From the NCBI GenBank assembly GCA_045641165.1, contig JAZUGL010000009.1, forward strand, positions 84,212 to 148,211: a stretch of DNA of 64,000 nt, given 5' to 3'. The position numbers and the translations under genes were made by a program. The notes under the pieces are model-generated. The model did no database searches and was not told where the DNA came from. It worked only from the letters and a program-made list of their open reading frames with translations. This stretch comes from Hennigella sp045641165 (lineage in GTDB: Bacteria > Bacillota_I > Bacilli_A > Mycoplasmatales > Mycoplasmoidaceae). This document shows, piece by piece, positions 1-10,280 of this stretch (position 1 is the first letter of the stretch; every line of letters starts with the position of its first letter).

Positions 1-465
1 GAAGCAGCTATGGAATTAATTAAAACAGGTCACCACCTATTTGTTGGCGACGATGCTATTGAAATATATAACTATGGTCAAGCTATTTATGGCCATAGCA
101 CAGAAATAGCTAAACATTTCCTTGAGGTTAGAGGTCTTGGTATTTTAAATATTGCAAGAATGTTTGGAAGACAAACAACTTTAAGAGAATGTGAAATAAG
201 TATGATTGTTGATCTTGTATCAACAAAAGATCAAACTAAAAAGCTAAATACATTTGAAAGATTGGGAGCAACACAACCAAAAGTTTTAATTAAAGGTGTT
301 GCTATTCCTAAATATTCATTGCCGGTTGCTACTGGTAGACCAATATTCAGCTTGATTGAATCAGCTGTAATCGACTTTAAATTAAAACATGGTGGATACA
401 ATTCCGCTTATGAATATTTGAACAATTATGACAAAGTCATAAATGAAACACAAAAGGCAAAATAA
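1..465 (+). CDS. hprK: HPr kinase/phosphorylase, 3' part (5' end outside window)
   Basis: HPr kinase/phosphorylase phosphorylates or dephosphorylates Ser46 of HPr and links sugar PTS flux to metabolic state in the cytoplasm. Only the last 154 codons are here; the frame is open from base 1. The stretch GHHLFVGDDA lies just after where the Walker A loop (outside the window) would be, and LEVRGLGILNI matches the HPrK signature. The C-terminal region ending GYNSAYEY is typical of the family. The stop overlaps the lgt start by one base (TAATG), so the two are probably co-translated. The hprK-lgt-trxB-whiA order is a common Firmicutes/Mollicutes arrangement. Confidence 0.93.
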   Translation, partial: EAAMELIKTGHHLFVGDDAIEIYNYGQAIYGHSTEIAKHFLEVRGLGILNIARMFGRQTTLRECEISMIVDLVSTKDQTKKLNTFERLGATQPKVLIKGVAIPKYSLPVATGRPIFSLIESAVIDFKLKHGGYNSAYEYLNNYDKVINETQKAK

Positions 466-1490
466 TGTTTAATTTATTTTTTACTCCAGCACCAGACCCA
501 TTTTGGCCAATACCTTGGCCAAGGGCGGGTGGTGAGACATCTTGGTGATATCCAGTATGCATAATGCTTGGCTTTGCTTTAGCTATTTTATTAAGTTGTT
601 TGAAACTAAAAAAAAGATACAGAGTATCTATTGAACCATTCTATTGATTTATTTTAATTGGTGTACCTATAGCAATTTTTGGAGCTAGATTCGGTTCGTG
701 TGCTATTGGTCAAACAAACTGATATGACTTTTTTAATAATTTTGGGCAAGGTCTTGCGATTGAATGGGGCGTGATGTTTACAGTATTGGCCGCCTTTATT
801 TATTTTCCTTTAGTCTTAAACAAACCATCTTATAGGGTAAAAAACGAATTAGGAAGCAACCACAAAATTCAAAAAGTAAGTATGTGAATGTATTTTGACG
901 CAATTGTGCCAGCCATTCTGATAGCACAATTTATTGGCCGTTGAGGAAACTATTGTAACAAAGAAGTATATGGTGCAATAGTACAAAATGATAATTTTAC
1001 GTGATTTTTGTATAAAGTATTTCCTGGCATGTATATAACTGATAAATTTGGACAAACCGCCTGGAGACAACCATTATTTTTCTACGAAGGCATGGGGAAC
1101 CTAGCGATGTTTTTTATCTTATATTTTGGAGTTGAATTTATAAGACAAAGAAAAGCTGGCGACATGGCAGCAATCTATTTCATTTGATATGGAGTGTTTA
1201 GAGCATGCCTTGAACCATTAAGAGATGACAGCTTCAAATATGCTACTTCTATTATTACATCAATAGTATGAGCATCCATTGGATTAATATTCATATTAAT
1301 AAACCACCTATTAATTGCTAAAACAAGAGACAAAAAGATTTGACACACTTTATTTTCTTTTGGTCCAGCAGAAGTATTTAGAATGATTGACGCAGGATGA
1401 CATCCTCAAAAGAACGAAAGATATAAAGATTTAAAATTTAATAGATGTGTTAGATTAGAATCTGAAATGATTTACTTTGGAGAATGATAA
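465..1490 (+). CDS. lgt: Prolipoprotein diacylglyceryl transferase
   Basis: Membrane enzyme that moves diacylglycerol from phosphatidylglycerol to the lipobox Cys of prolipoproteins, the first step in anchoring surface lipoproteins such as the three encoded at 6-17 kb here. The product is 341 aa when TGA is read as Trp; at least nine in-frame TGA codons would otherwise break it. The core motif reads GRWGNYCNKEVYG, the counterpart of the family's GRxGNFxNxExxG, followed by QPLFFYEG and WYGVFRACLEPLR. Several hydrophobic segments are spread along the chain. ATG at 465 is chosen from the one-base overlap with the hprK stop. No Shine-Dalgarno is needed if translation is coupled. Confidence 0.93.
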
Positions 1491-1493
1491 TTT

Positions 1494-2345
1494 ATGGGTT
1501 TGGAAGTAGAAGTAGTTGGAGAAACTAATAAATTTGATGTCATTTGTGTTGGTGGTGGAATTGCTGGTATGACTGCAGCCACTTTACTTTCTCAAAAGGG
1601 ATTAAAATCTTGTTTTTTGGAAAAAGATGTTCCAGGTGGTAAATTAATGCACATTGAAGCAATACATAACCTTGAAGGTTATGATGGAATAAATGGTGCA
1701 ACATTTGCTAACAACTATTTTGAATATGCAGTTAATCAAACTAAAGCAAAATATATTTTTGGTAATGTTCAAAGTATGAAACTTAAAGCTGACAAGATAT
1801 ATTTATGAACTGAAGATGGTCAAGCATGAGAAACAAAAGCACTAATAATTGCTGTTGGAACAGTTATTAATCGTTTGAATTTACCGTCTGAAGAAAAATT
1901 TATGAACAAAGGCTTAAGCTATTGCGTGTTATGTGATTCTTCTTTAGCAAAAGATAAAAATGTAGTTTTAGTAGGCAACCCAAACCATTTAGATCATTTA
2001 AAACAATTTGCTAAAAACGTTACAACCTTGCCTTCCAATGAATTAAAAGATTATTATGGTAATAATAATCTTGAAGGTATTGTTAAACAAGATGGTTCAA
2101 AAATACCTTGTGAGATGGTATTTGTTGAAAATGGTTTTAAAACCGACTTAAGTTTTTTAGTTCCAGAAGTTAAAATTAATAATAAAAACGAAGTTGAAGT
2201 TAATGCTGATATGGCAACAGCATGCGAAGGCGTTTTTGCATGTGGTGATTGTACAAATGGTGTGAAATTAATTTCTAATGCTATTCAACAAGCACAAATT
2301 GCAGCTAATTCTGCAGAAAAATATATAAGAAGCAAAAAATGATAA
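1494..2345 (+). CDS. trxB: Thioredoxin reductase-like flavoprotein lacking a clear NADPH motif
   Basis: Member of the low-Mr thioredoxin reductase family, which normally passes electrons from NADPH through FAD to thioredoxin. The 283-aa product has the FAD-binding GGGIAG at residues 20-25, a redox pair C144-VL-C147 followed by D148, and the C-terminal FAD motif GVFACGD at 246-252. The central domain is short: the region that should carry GGGxxAxxE and the HRRxxxR phosphate-binding loop reads VGNPNH then LKQFAKN, and the protein is about 30 aa shorter than typical TrxB. The last sense codon is TGA (Trp) before TAA. The start is 3 nt after the lgt stop; the 3' end overlaps whiA by 7 nt. The electron donor may not be NADPH (inference). 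Confidence 0.85.
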
Positions 2346-3280
2346 AACACAAGAACACATTTAGCAAAGAAGTTAAACAAGAAATTACTTCATTAAGATT
2401 CGAAGATCATTGTATGAAAGCTTTGCTTTCGAGTTTTATTTCTAATAAGCTTACTATTGTTTTAAAAAATAGACAAGAATTTTGAAGACTAACAAGTCAA
2501 TTTGATTTTATTATTGATTTTATTAGTGAATGTTTAACACAACTTTATCCCGATGTTAAAATTTCTAAACACTTTTCTAAAAATGTTACTAATTTAAATG
2601 GACAAACCAACTATATTGAAATTCAAGGCAATTTTGAAACAATAAAAAATGATTTGTGTTTAGATTTTGATGTATCAAAAGATATTTTATGCAAAAATGA
2701 ATGTTGTAAAAGAGCATATGTAGCAGGAGCTTTTTTGGCTTGCGGTTCAGTTAATTCCTTAGATGCTAAAAGTTATCACCTTGAATTAAGAAGTAATAAT
2801 TACATGTATTTAGTTTTTATTCAAGCATTATTAGCTAGTTTTAATATTAATGCTGTCTTAGCAAAACATTCTCACAAACAATTTATTTTGTATGTTAAAA
2901 AAGCAGATCAAATTTCTGACTTCTTAAAATTAATTTCTGCTTCCAATACAATGCTTGCATTTGAAGATCATAAAATCCAAAAGGATTTTAATATGCAAAT
3001 AACAAGATTAAACAATCTTGATATTAGTAATATAAATAAGACATCTATTGTTGGGGTAAAACAAGTAAACCAAATCAACAAAATTAAACAAACCAAACTT
3101 TATAGAGAACAACCTGAAAAATTTAAAAAGTTTTGCCAACTTAGATTGCAACAACCAAACAGCTCTTTGTCTGAACTTGTTAAACTAATGAAACAAAAAT
3201 ATAACATTAAAATAACAAAAGCAGGTTTAAACCATTTTAGTATTAAATTAAATATGTTAGAAAGAAAGTTAGGTAAATAA
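2339..3280 (+). CDS. whiA: WhiA family DNA-binding protein
   Basis: WhiA is a conserved Gram-positive protein combining a LAGLIDADG homing-endonuclease-like fold with a C-terminal helix-turn-helix; it acts in cell division or chromosome organisation, and its mollicute role is less clear. The product is 313 aa. Evidence is position (downstream of hprK-lgt-trxB as in many Firmicutes), the CCKRAYVAGAFLACGSV stretch near residues 118-134, which is a WhiA hallmark, and a C-terminal region with repeated helices (SSLSELVKLM, KAGLNHFSIKLNMLE) matching the HTH. One in-frame TGA is Trp. ATG 2339 overlaps the end of trxB. Confidence 0.88.
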
Positions 3281-3522
3281 TGAAATACACATATAAACCA
3301 CAAGGTGTTTGCTCACAACAATTTATAGCTGATATAGATAATGGTATTATCAAAGATTTTAAAATAGTTGGTGGTTGTCCAGGCAACACACAAGCAGTTT
3401 GCAAATTAATAAAAGGCAAAAAGATTAAAGAAGTAATTTCTATCTTAGAAGGAATAGATTGTAGAAATAGAGGAACTAGTTGTCCTGATCAAATTGCTCA
3501 ATTTCTAAAATCAATTAAATAA
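3280..3522 (+). CDS. TSCPD-domain protein (TIGR03905-like)
   Basis: 80-aa protein of the small TSCPD family, whose domain is also found at the C-terminus of some ribonucleotide reductases; its function is not established. Visible features are three Cys-containing motifs: VCSQQF near residue 11, GGCPGNTQAVCKLIKG in the middle, and GTSCPDQIA near the end, which gives the family its name. The Cys residues suggest metal binding (inference). The ATG overlaps the whiA stop by one base, so it is the last gene of the hprK operon, followed directly by a terminator hairpin. Confidence 0.85.
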   Translation: MKYTYKPQGVCSQQFIADIDNGIIKDFKIVGGCPGNTQAVCKLIKGKKIKEVISILEGIDCRNRGTSCPDQIAQFLKSIK

Positions 3523-3545
3523 AAAAAGAGGCTTAGCCTCTTTTA
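3523..3545. terminator. Bidirectional intrinsic terminator between TSCPD gene and malic enzyme
   Basis: Inverted repeat AAAAGAGGC-TTA-GCCTCTTTT with A/T runs on both sides. It ends the plus-strand hprK operon and also the minus-strand malic enzyme gene, whose TAA (3535-3533) lies in the loop of the hairpin. Confidence 0.8.
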
Positions 3546-4714
3546 TATTTTTTAGCTTCTTTCTTTCAACAAGCAGCAACTTGTTTTGCTACGCCAAGCG
3601 CAACTTTTTTATCAAGCGCTGATGGCATAATGTTATCTGGAGTTGGGTGTTTAACCATTGCAGCAATAGCTTTAGCAGCAGCATGTTTCATTGATTCAGT
3701 AATTTGTTTAGCCCTTACTGATAATGCACCTCTGAAAATTCCAGGGAAAGCTTGTAAGTTGTTAATTTGGTTAGGGAAGTCAGATCTTCCTGTTCCAACA
3801 ATAAATGCACCAGCTTTTTTAGCAACATCAGGCATAATTTCTGGCGTTGGGTTTGCCATAGCAAAGATAATAGGTTTCTTAGCCATTAATTTAACTCATT
3901 CAGGTTTTAAACAGTTAGGAGCAGAAACACCAACGAAGATGTCAGCACCAACTAAAGCATCTTTAAGTGTACCTTTACGGTGTTTCTTATTTTTGCCCTT
4001 AATTGCAGCAGCAATTTGATATTTGTTAAATGATTTTTTGTTTTTTGGGTCAACAATACCAACACGATCAACAAAGATCATATTGCCAATACCCATATCA
4101 AGTAATAAGTTACCAATAGCAAGTCCTGCAGAACCAGCACCATTAATAACAACAGTAACATCTTTTCAATTTTTCTTAGCTACTTTTAAAGCGTTTGTAA
4201 CAGCAGCGGCTACAACTATGGCTGTTCCGTGTTGGTCATCATGGAATACGGGAATATCACAAATAGCTTTAAGCCTCTTTTCTACTTCGATACATCTAGG
4301 TGCTCCAATATCTTCTAGATTGATACCACCAAACGAACCAGAGATTAGATAAACTGTTCTAACAATTTCATCTACATCTTTTGATCTAATACAAATTGGT
4401 ACTGCATCAACGCCTCCAAATGTTTTAAACAGAGCACATTTCCCTTCCATAACAGGCATGCCTGCTTCCGGACCAATGTCTCCTAGACCTAATACAGCTG
4501 TACCATCAGTAATAACAGCAATAGTGTTATTTCTTGCTGTTAAATCTCATGATTTTTTGTAATCTTTATTAATTTCCAAACAAGGTTGTGCTACGCCGGG
4601 TGTGTACATTAAAGACAAATCGTGTTTGTTTTTAATAGCATATTTAACCTTAGTTTCAATTTTTCCTTTTAATTTAGCATGTAATGCTAATGATTTTTTT
4701 GCAATTGGTGTCAT
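3533..4714 (-). CDS. NAD(P)-dependent malic enzyme (short bacterial type)
   Basis: Oxidatively decarboxylates malate to pyruvate and CO2 with reduction of NAD(P). The product is 393 aa, the size of the short bacterial class. Visible motifs are YTPGV with catalytic Tyr37, GKCALFK with the catalytic Lys92, metal ligands in INLEDI (E134, D135) and FHDDQHGT (D159, D160), and the Rossmann loop NGAGSAG at 191-197. Four TGA codons read as Trp. The start has a good ribosome site (GGAGAAAATAAT before ATG). It lies 15 nt downstream of the permease gene, in the same direction as the peptidases and fumarase. Coenzyme preference cannot be told from sequence reading alone. Confidence 0.93.
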
Positions 4715-4729
4715 ATTATTTTCTCCTTT

Positions 4730-6382
4730 TTAAATCAAACTCTTTTTTCTAAAATGAATTGAATAACTTTGATATTTTTCTTTGCTTTCTCAAATTAAAG
4801 GCAATGGATAATGTCTGTCAGTCATTATAAGAACAATATCATTTAAGAATGGATAAAGTAAGAAAGCGACTGCTCCCGATCAGAAGATAGTAGCAGCTTG
4901 TCAGTTATAGAAACCTAATCCATCTCTAAATCCTTCTTTAACCATAGCAAACCCAAATGAGTTAGCAGATGTAGTTAATGGGTAAAGAAGACACTGGTAA
5001 CCAAATTGGTAGAAAGCACAATAACCAAATGTAAAGAAACATCCTATTACAGCAATAATACCAAACGGAACAAAGTAACCTACTTTGTGAACGTGATGTT
5101 TGTTTGTTTTACGGTTTCTTAAACCACCAAGAACAACTGCACCATATATACCAAAGTAGAATAATACAACAAGCGTACTCAAGCCATCATATATCTGGCT
5201 TGTATTTAGCAAGGCGGAAGGAATAAACATCGCGGTTCAAATGACGGCCATCATAATTAAGTAGAATACAAACCCACCAAGACCTTCGCGTTTTTTATCT
5301 AATCTCTTTCCAACTTTGTAACCAGCTAACATTCTATCGTCAATAAGAGCTTGTGTAGAGCTCATTCCAGCCATACAGCATGAATTAATAACACCTAATG
5401 AAGCAATAACAATACATACTGAAAGGAATGAAACACATACAATATATCCTATTTTATTAGTTATTGATGCATTAAGTAATAGGTATGGATTACCAGTACC
5501 AATAGTAATTTCAGCAATAGTAATTAACACTTGTGCTGATCCAGCAATAATCATCGCAAAAACGATAGATTTAGGAACATTCTTCTCTGGATCTTTTACC
5601 TGCCCTTGGACGTTACCAATAATTAAGAATGAGTCATAGGCAAATAGAATTGCTGGAATAGATTTAAATACTCCACTTAGACTAAATGCTCCAGAATCAG
5701 ATCACCTAATTTGTGTTTGACCATGTCTTTCAACAATTTGTTTTATGTAGCTATTATTTCACATACCAGAGCCTAAAATAATACCAAAGATAAAACCAAT
5801 AACAATAATCATTAAAATTGGGAAGAACTTAATATATGTTGCACCTTTAGCAACAACACCACCAAACTTTTTAGAGAATAAATTTGCCGTCATAAAGAAG
5901 CCAATTAGTAAAACACCCAAAAGCATAACTATCATTGTGGTGTATTTATCATCGACTCCAACTAGTGAAGCGTGGAATTTGTTTTCCCCCATCGCAGCAA
6001 AATATATTTGGAATATAGCAACCGAAGCATATGTTCCCATTGCCACCGTTTTAATACCATAATAGAAACTAGATTGAGTTAAACTTACGTGTCTTCCGAA
6101 GTTATAACCCACAAATTGTTCGCTCCAACCGGCTAAACCAGCGTTAGCGTTTTTCAATCCTTTTACAGTAACGATTTCAGCATAGCTGAAAGCAGTAAAC
6201 AAGGCAACAACCGAAGCCAAAACCCAAGACATTATTACACCCATTGCGTTGTAGTTATTATTCTTAAAAACAGAACCATTTTTAAAGAATATACCCACAC
6301 CAACAACGGCCGCAATAATAATACTTATTGATCCAATAAGACCAATTTTGGCAGCTGTTTGTTTTGAAACAGATTTACTCAT
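4730..6382 (-). CDS. APC-superfamily amino-acid permease
   Basis: Polytopic membrane transporter of 550 aa with about 12 hydrophobic segments. The N-terminus (GLIGSISIIIAAVVGVGIFFKN) has the glycine-rich TM1 turn of the APC amino-acid/cation symporter family, and FAYDSFLIIGNVQGQVKDPEKNVPKSI in mid-protein matches the conserved APC loop around TM6-TM7. A long extracellular/loop segment with two Cys pairs precedes the last helices. The strong ribosome site AAAGGAGG lies inside the end of the upstream peptidase gene, with which it overlaps by 8 nt, so coupling to the peptidases is likely. Substrate unknown; amino acids freed by the neighbouring peptidases are a reasonable guess. Confidence 0.85.
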
Positions 6383-8294
6383 TGTTATTTCCTCCTTTCG
6401 TATCAATTTTAGCAGGTAAATGATCAAGTGTACTTAGAAGCAACCTTAACATTGGAACGATTGTATCAGTATGTAATGTTTCATGAATACTATGTGCATT
6501 ATCAATTTTTGGACCAATACAAGCAATATTTAAATCCTTTTGTGCTTCAAGAAAATATGCCACCTCAAGTCAACCCGGTTCATCTGAAGGTCTAATTGTT
6601 TGACCCAAATCACTAGCACTTTGCAATATGATGTTTTGTAACACATCATCTTCTCTTGGGGACCATGGAGGTGTTCAAGAATCAAACGTTATACCAGCAG
6701 TTTTACCAAAAGTTCCAAAAACCTGTAAGCTTTTACGATAAAAACTATTCATAAATCCTTCTCAAGTTTTAGGATCTTCCGGATCTTGTGTTCCTTCCTC
6801 TCATCTTCCTAATTGATCTATATCACTGCTTCTTCCTTGAAGAGCAATTTGAGCAGAACAACCATAAGTTTCTCTTCAATCATCGCTGTTTGGTCTAAAT
6901 AAAACTGTTCCAATATTTGCACAAGTTTGTATAGCGCCAGATTCAAGAAAACTAATTGGTCCGAAAACTAATGTTTCAGATAAAAACCTTATAAATTGGT
7001 TTGTATCGTATCTACCCATCACAGTAACTAGATTGATATCTTCTTTTTTTGCTATTTTATCTACCTCAGACAACTTAAACTCTATTTTGTTTTCAGACGG
7101 ATGCTCACTTCTAGCAGAATTAAAACACGCCTGGACAATTGGTTCTACGTCTCTTTTTTCTAAATTAGTAGCAAAAACCACATGTGCTTGAGTTGGAATA
7201 CTTGAATAATGAAGAGTCTCACTTTCATCACCATTAGTAGTAAAACTTACCAATCTTAGCAAACCATTTCAATTAATAGAAGACAAAATTTGAGCAGCAA
7301 ATTTTGGAGCATTAAGTCTGTTTTTGTTGATATCCAAACCACTATGTCCACCTAACAAACCCGTTACATCTAATTTGTAAATATGGCCTGAATTACTATA
7401 GTAATACTTTAACGGAAGTAATTTACAGCCAGATTTAAATTCATCTTCACCACTATAAGTTAATTTTCATAGTGCTGTTTGTGTTCCACCACAAGATCTA
7501 GCCATAATATGATTATCTTCCAAATCTATATTTAAACAATAGTTTATTAGTTCTCCATTAGCAAGGAAAACGTCAGGCCTTTCTTTTATTGCACTAGCAC
7601 CCGAAGGTCCGTCTTCTTCATCGGTTGTAAATAAACATCTAATAACACCGTGGTTGAATTCGTCTGAATGTATACATAGAGCAAGCGCGGTTGCTATTCC
7701 TATGCCATTGTCTGCTCCAAGTGTTGTTTTTCCATAAAGAATGCCACCGCCTTCTTGTCTAACAGGTTCAGTATAAAAGGTGTTATTAGCCCAATTTTGA
7801 GTAATATTAATACCAGGAGCGTCCGAAGCTTCAGGATTTTGGGATGTGTCATATTTTCAGACCATATCAGTGTGGCATTGAATCAATATAGGAGGCAACT
7901 CAGCCCCTAAATTATTGGCTGGTATGTCAAAATAGAAATTATAACCAATCCTATCTGCTTCGTGCCCTGCTCCAGGATTATATGCAATATCAACAAAAGT
8001 TGGTTTTTGTTTGCCATTTTCTTCAAATATTTCTTCTATTCTTGGTTTTAAATAGTGAGTTATGAATGGCTCAGTATTAAAAGTAGACCTATGATGCTTT
8101 CAAAATTCCGTCTCGCCGCTTTTTGCAGTTGAAAGAGATATAAATTCATTTTTAACATCTTCACACAAAATCTTAGCCATTTTTTCATATGGTGCATCTC
8201 CAGAGGTTTTTGCGCCGCATGAAATAAAAGTGGCTGTGCATAAAGGCACAATAGCACACGGAATTACAATTTTATTAATAATTTTTTGTTTCAT
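6375..8294 (-). CDS. M20-family (PepD-like) dipeptidase lipoprotein, copy A
   Basis: Zinc aminoacyl-dipeptidase of the M20C/PepD type, predicted to sit on the cell surface. The 639-aa product starts with a lipoprotein signal peptide whose lipobox FISC ends at Cys26. Metal and catalytic motifs are intact: QCHTDMVW (H141, D143), TLGADNGIG (D195), TTDEEDG (catalytic E226, ligand E227), NIDLED, GGHSGLDIN and a C-terminal DNAHSIHETL with the last His ligand. Seven nt separate it from copy B upstream, and it overlaps the permease downstream. A surface location is unusual for this normally cytoplasmic enzyme. A longer start at 8366 is possible but would bury the signal peptide. Confidence 0.88.
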
Positions 8295-8301
8295 ATGTTT
8301 C

Positions 8302-10182
8302 CTACAAAGTGTTAGCGTGCGTAAATGTGTACAATATTCCCTTAATAAAAGGAGCCATTGAATCAAAATAAAGTGTCTCTAAATTAGTGTGTGCATCATA
8401 AATTGTAGGACCAACACAAACAAGGTGTGGCGCTTTACCTGGAATAGTTATTTCAGATAAACAAGCAATTTCAAACCAACCATGGCAATTCTTTAACTCA
8501 GCATTATTTTTATTTACTTTATATGCTTCGTACATAAGATCAACAATCGGGTTGTATTGTTCTTTTTGTCAAACCGCCGTTTCAATATGTACAAGAGAAG
8601 TTCCCAACCAAGGCACGCATTCAGCAATTCACCCATGTACTATATTAGAAAAATAAGACAAATTACTTTGTGTACCAGAGCGGCAAGTTATATGAAAATC
8701 AAAATTCATTTTTGGGTTTTCGCTATCATATGTTGTTATAGTTAATGGACAAAAATTTACACTTGTTTCAACTTCTTTGTGTGATGGATCATACCAAATT
8801 TGTGGACCATAGTACAATTTATTAATAAAATAAACAAGTTGTTTGCTTTTCTCATTTATTATTGCAGGTGCAGGACCCACAGGCCCTAAAGCTTGAACAT
8901 CAACCTTAATTCTTTCTCCATCAACTTTTCAATCTCTTTTGAATTCATCTCTTTTAGTATCACACATCGCTTGTCATTGGCCTAGAGTTTTAGTAGAAGC
9001 AAAACGAATGGTTGCTTCATTTGGTATTCTATAAGGGTTGTCACCAGACGCGACAGAAATAATTTCTATACTATCATCATCAGCAACAGTTTCAAATAAA
9101 AGATCTAGGGCATTAGCTATACCATCATTAATATCTTCAGCTGAATGTCCCCCATATAAACCGGAAACAGTTATTTTAAAAAAACGCTTGTCCCCTTCTT
9201 GTCTAACAATTTCAAAAACATTATCATTTTCATTAAAAACATGTGATATTACACACTCATGTATTCCAGCAGCAGATTGATAAATATATTTAGCATTTAG
9301 AGCAGCCACACTAACAATATCTAGGTATGAAACTAATTGACCTGTTCGACTTAATTTATGAACAAATGGTCTTTCAGAATCTTTAAAATCAATTATTTCG
9401 GTTACTTCTTTTGTTTTAGGATTAGTTCAATATCCCTTTCCATCTTCATCCGGCACCTTATCATCTTGCACCAATAAATGTGCTCCCGTTTGGAAATGTT
9501 CGGTAGGTCCTCCCTCGTCGGCCGTAAACATTAACCTAATTGGGCCGTGTCTAAACATAGAATTAATATTGCTTTGAGCTAATGTAAGCATAAATGCAAT
9601 ACCAATACCACCATCAGCACCCAAAGACATATAGTTTTGTCCGGGACCACCAGAATGTAAACTTTCAGTTCACATTGTTTCATTTTCATAATCTATCTTG
9701 TATTCAACTCCATATTGTTGTCAATATGCGGCCGCACTTTCTTTACTTGAATCAAATTGTAAAGTCATATCATAATGACTTTGAATCATAATTGGTGTTC
9801 ATCTTTCACACCCAACCGTTGGTTCAATGTCATATCAAATATTTCCATAGCTTTCACTAGCAGCTCCAATCTTTTCTTGTTCTGCCTTAACCTCAGGAAT
9901 ATCTGTTCACTTATCATAACCAGAAGGTTCCCTATAACCATTTGTTGCCATTTTGTCTTGTATATATTTAAAAATATCACCACACGCAAACGTTCTTCTG
10001 TGACAAGGTTTATGCATTGTATCCATATCACCCGAAGAAAAGTCAGCAAATATGTCAAGAATGTCTTCTTGAATAAGTGAAGCCATTTCATCATACACAT
10101 TACTACATGATGTTATACAACTAGCAGGAGCCATAACGGTCGCGGTAGCCAAAACCGGGCTCATTAATTTATATTTTTTCAT
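8302..10182 (-). CDS. M20-family (PepD-like) lipoprotein, copy B, with altered active site
   Basis: 626-aa paralogue of the next gene, with its own lipoprotein signal peptide (Cys26 in ITSC; Cys22 is a less likely alternative). It keeps SHYDMT (H136, D138), SLGADGGIG (D190), a lid-domain GGHSAEDIND and the C-terminal YDAHTNLETL, but the catalytic block that should read DEE reads D222-E223-G224-G225. The second Glu, a metal ligand in M20 peptidases, is missing and the loop is one residue shorter. It may have a different specificity, bind one metal, or be a non-catalytic binding protein. First gene of the peptidase-peptidase-permease run. No obvious SD before the ATG. Confidence 0.82.
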
Positions 10183-10230
10183 ATTGTTATTATTATATAA
10201 ATAATTTTCTTTGAAAATTATTTAATTAAA

Positions 10231-10260
10231 AACGTCCACTACTAAAGTAGTGAACGCGTT
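10231..10260 (-). terminator. Intrinsic terminator of fumC
   Basis: On the minus strand the stem CACTACT/AGTAGTG, extended by an outer AACG/CGTT pair, is followed by a T-rich run (GTTTTTAATTAAATAATTTT). It lies 21 nt after the fumC stop and before the start of peptidase copy B. Confidence 0.75.
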
Positions 10261-10280
10261 AATGAAATTATATGTCTTTT

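Noticed and set aside
849..1070. Open frame on the minus strand inside lgt
   Set aside because: Antisense shadow of a well-supported gene with no family resemblance.
1494..2345. Apparent premature stops in trxB, as in lgt, fumC, holA, plsX and many others
   Set aside because: All are TGA at Trp positions of intact families; the organism uses UGA as Trp, so these are not pseudogenes.
3630..4352. Plus-strand frames opposite the malic enzyme gene
   Set aside because: Low-complexity mirror translation of a conserved enzyme; no start signal.
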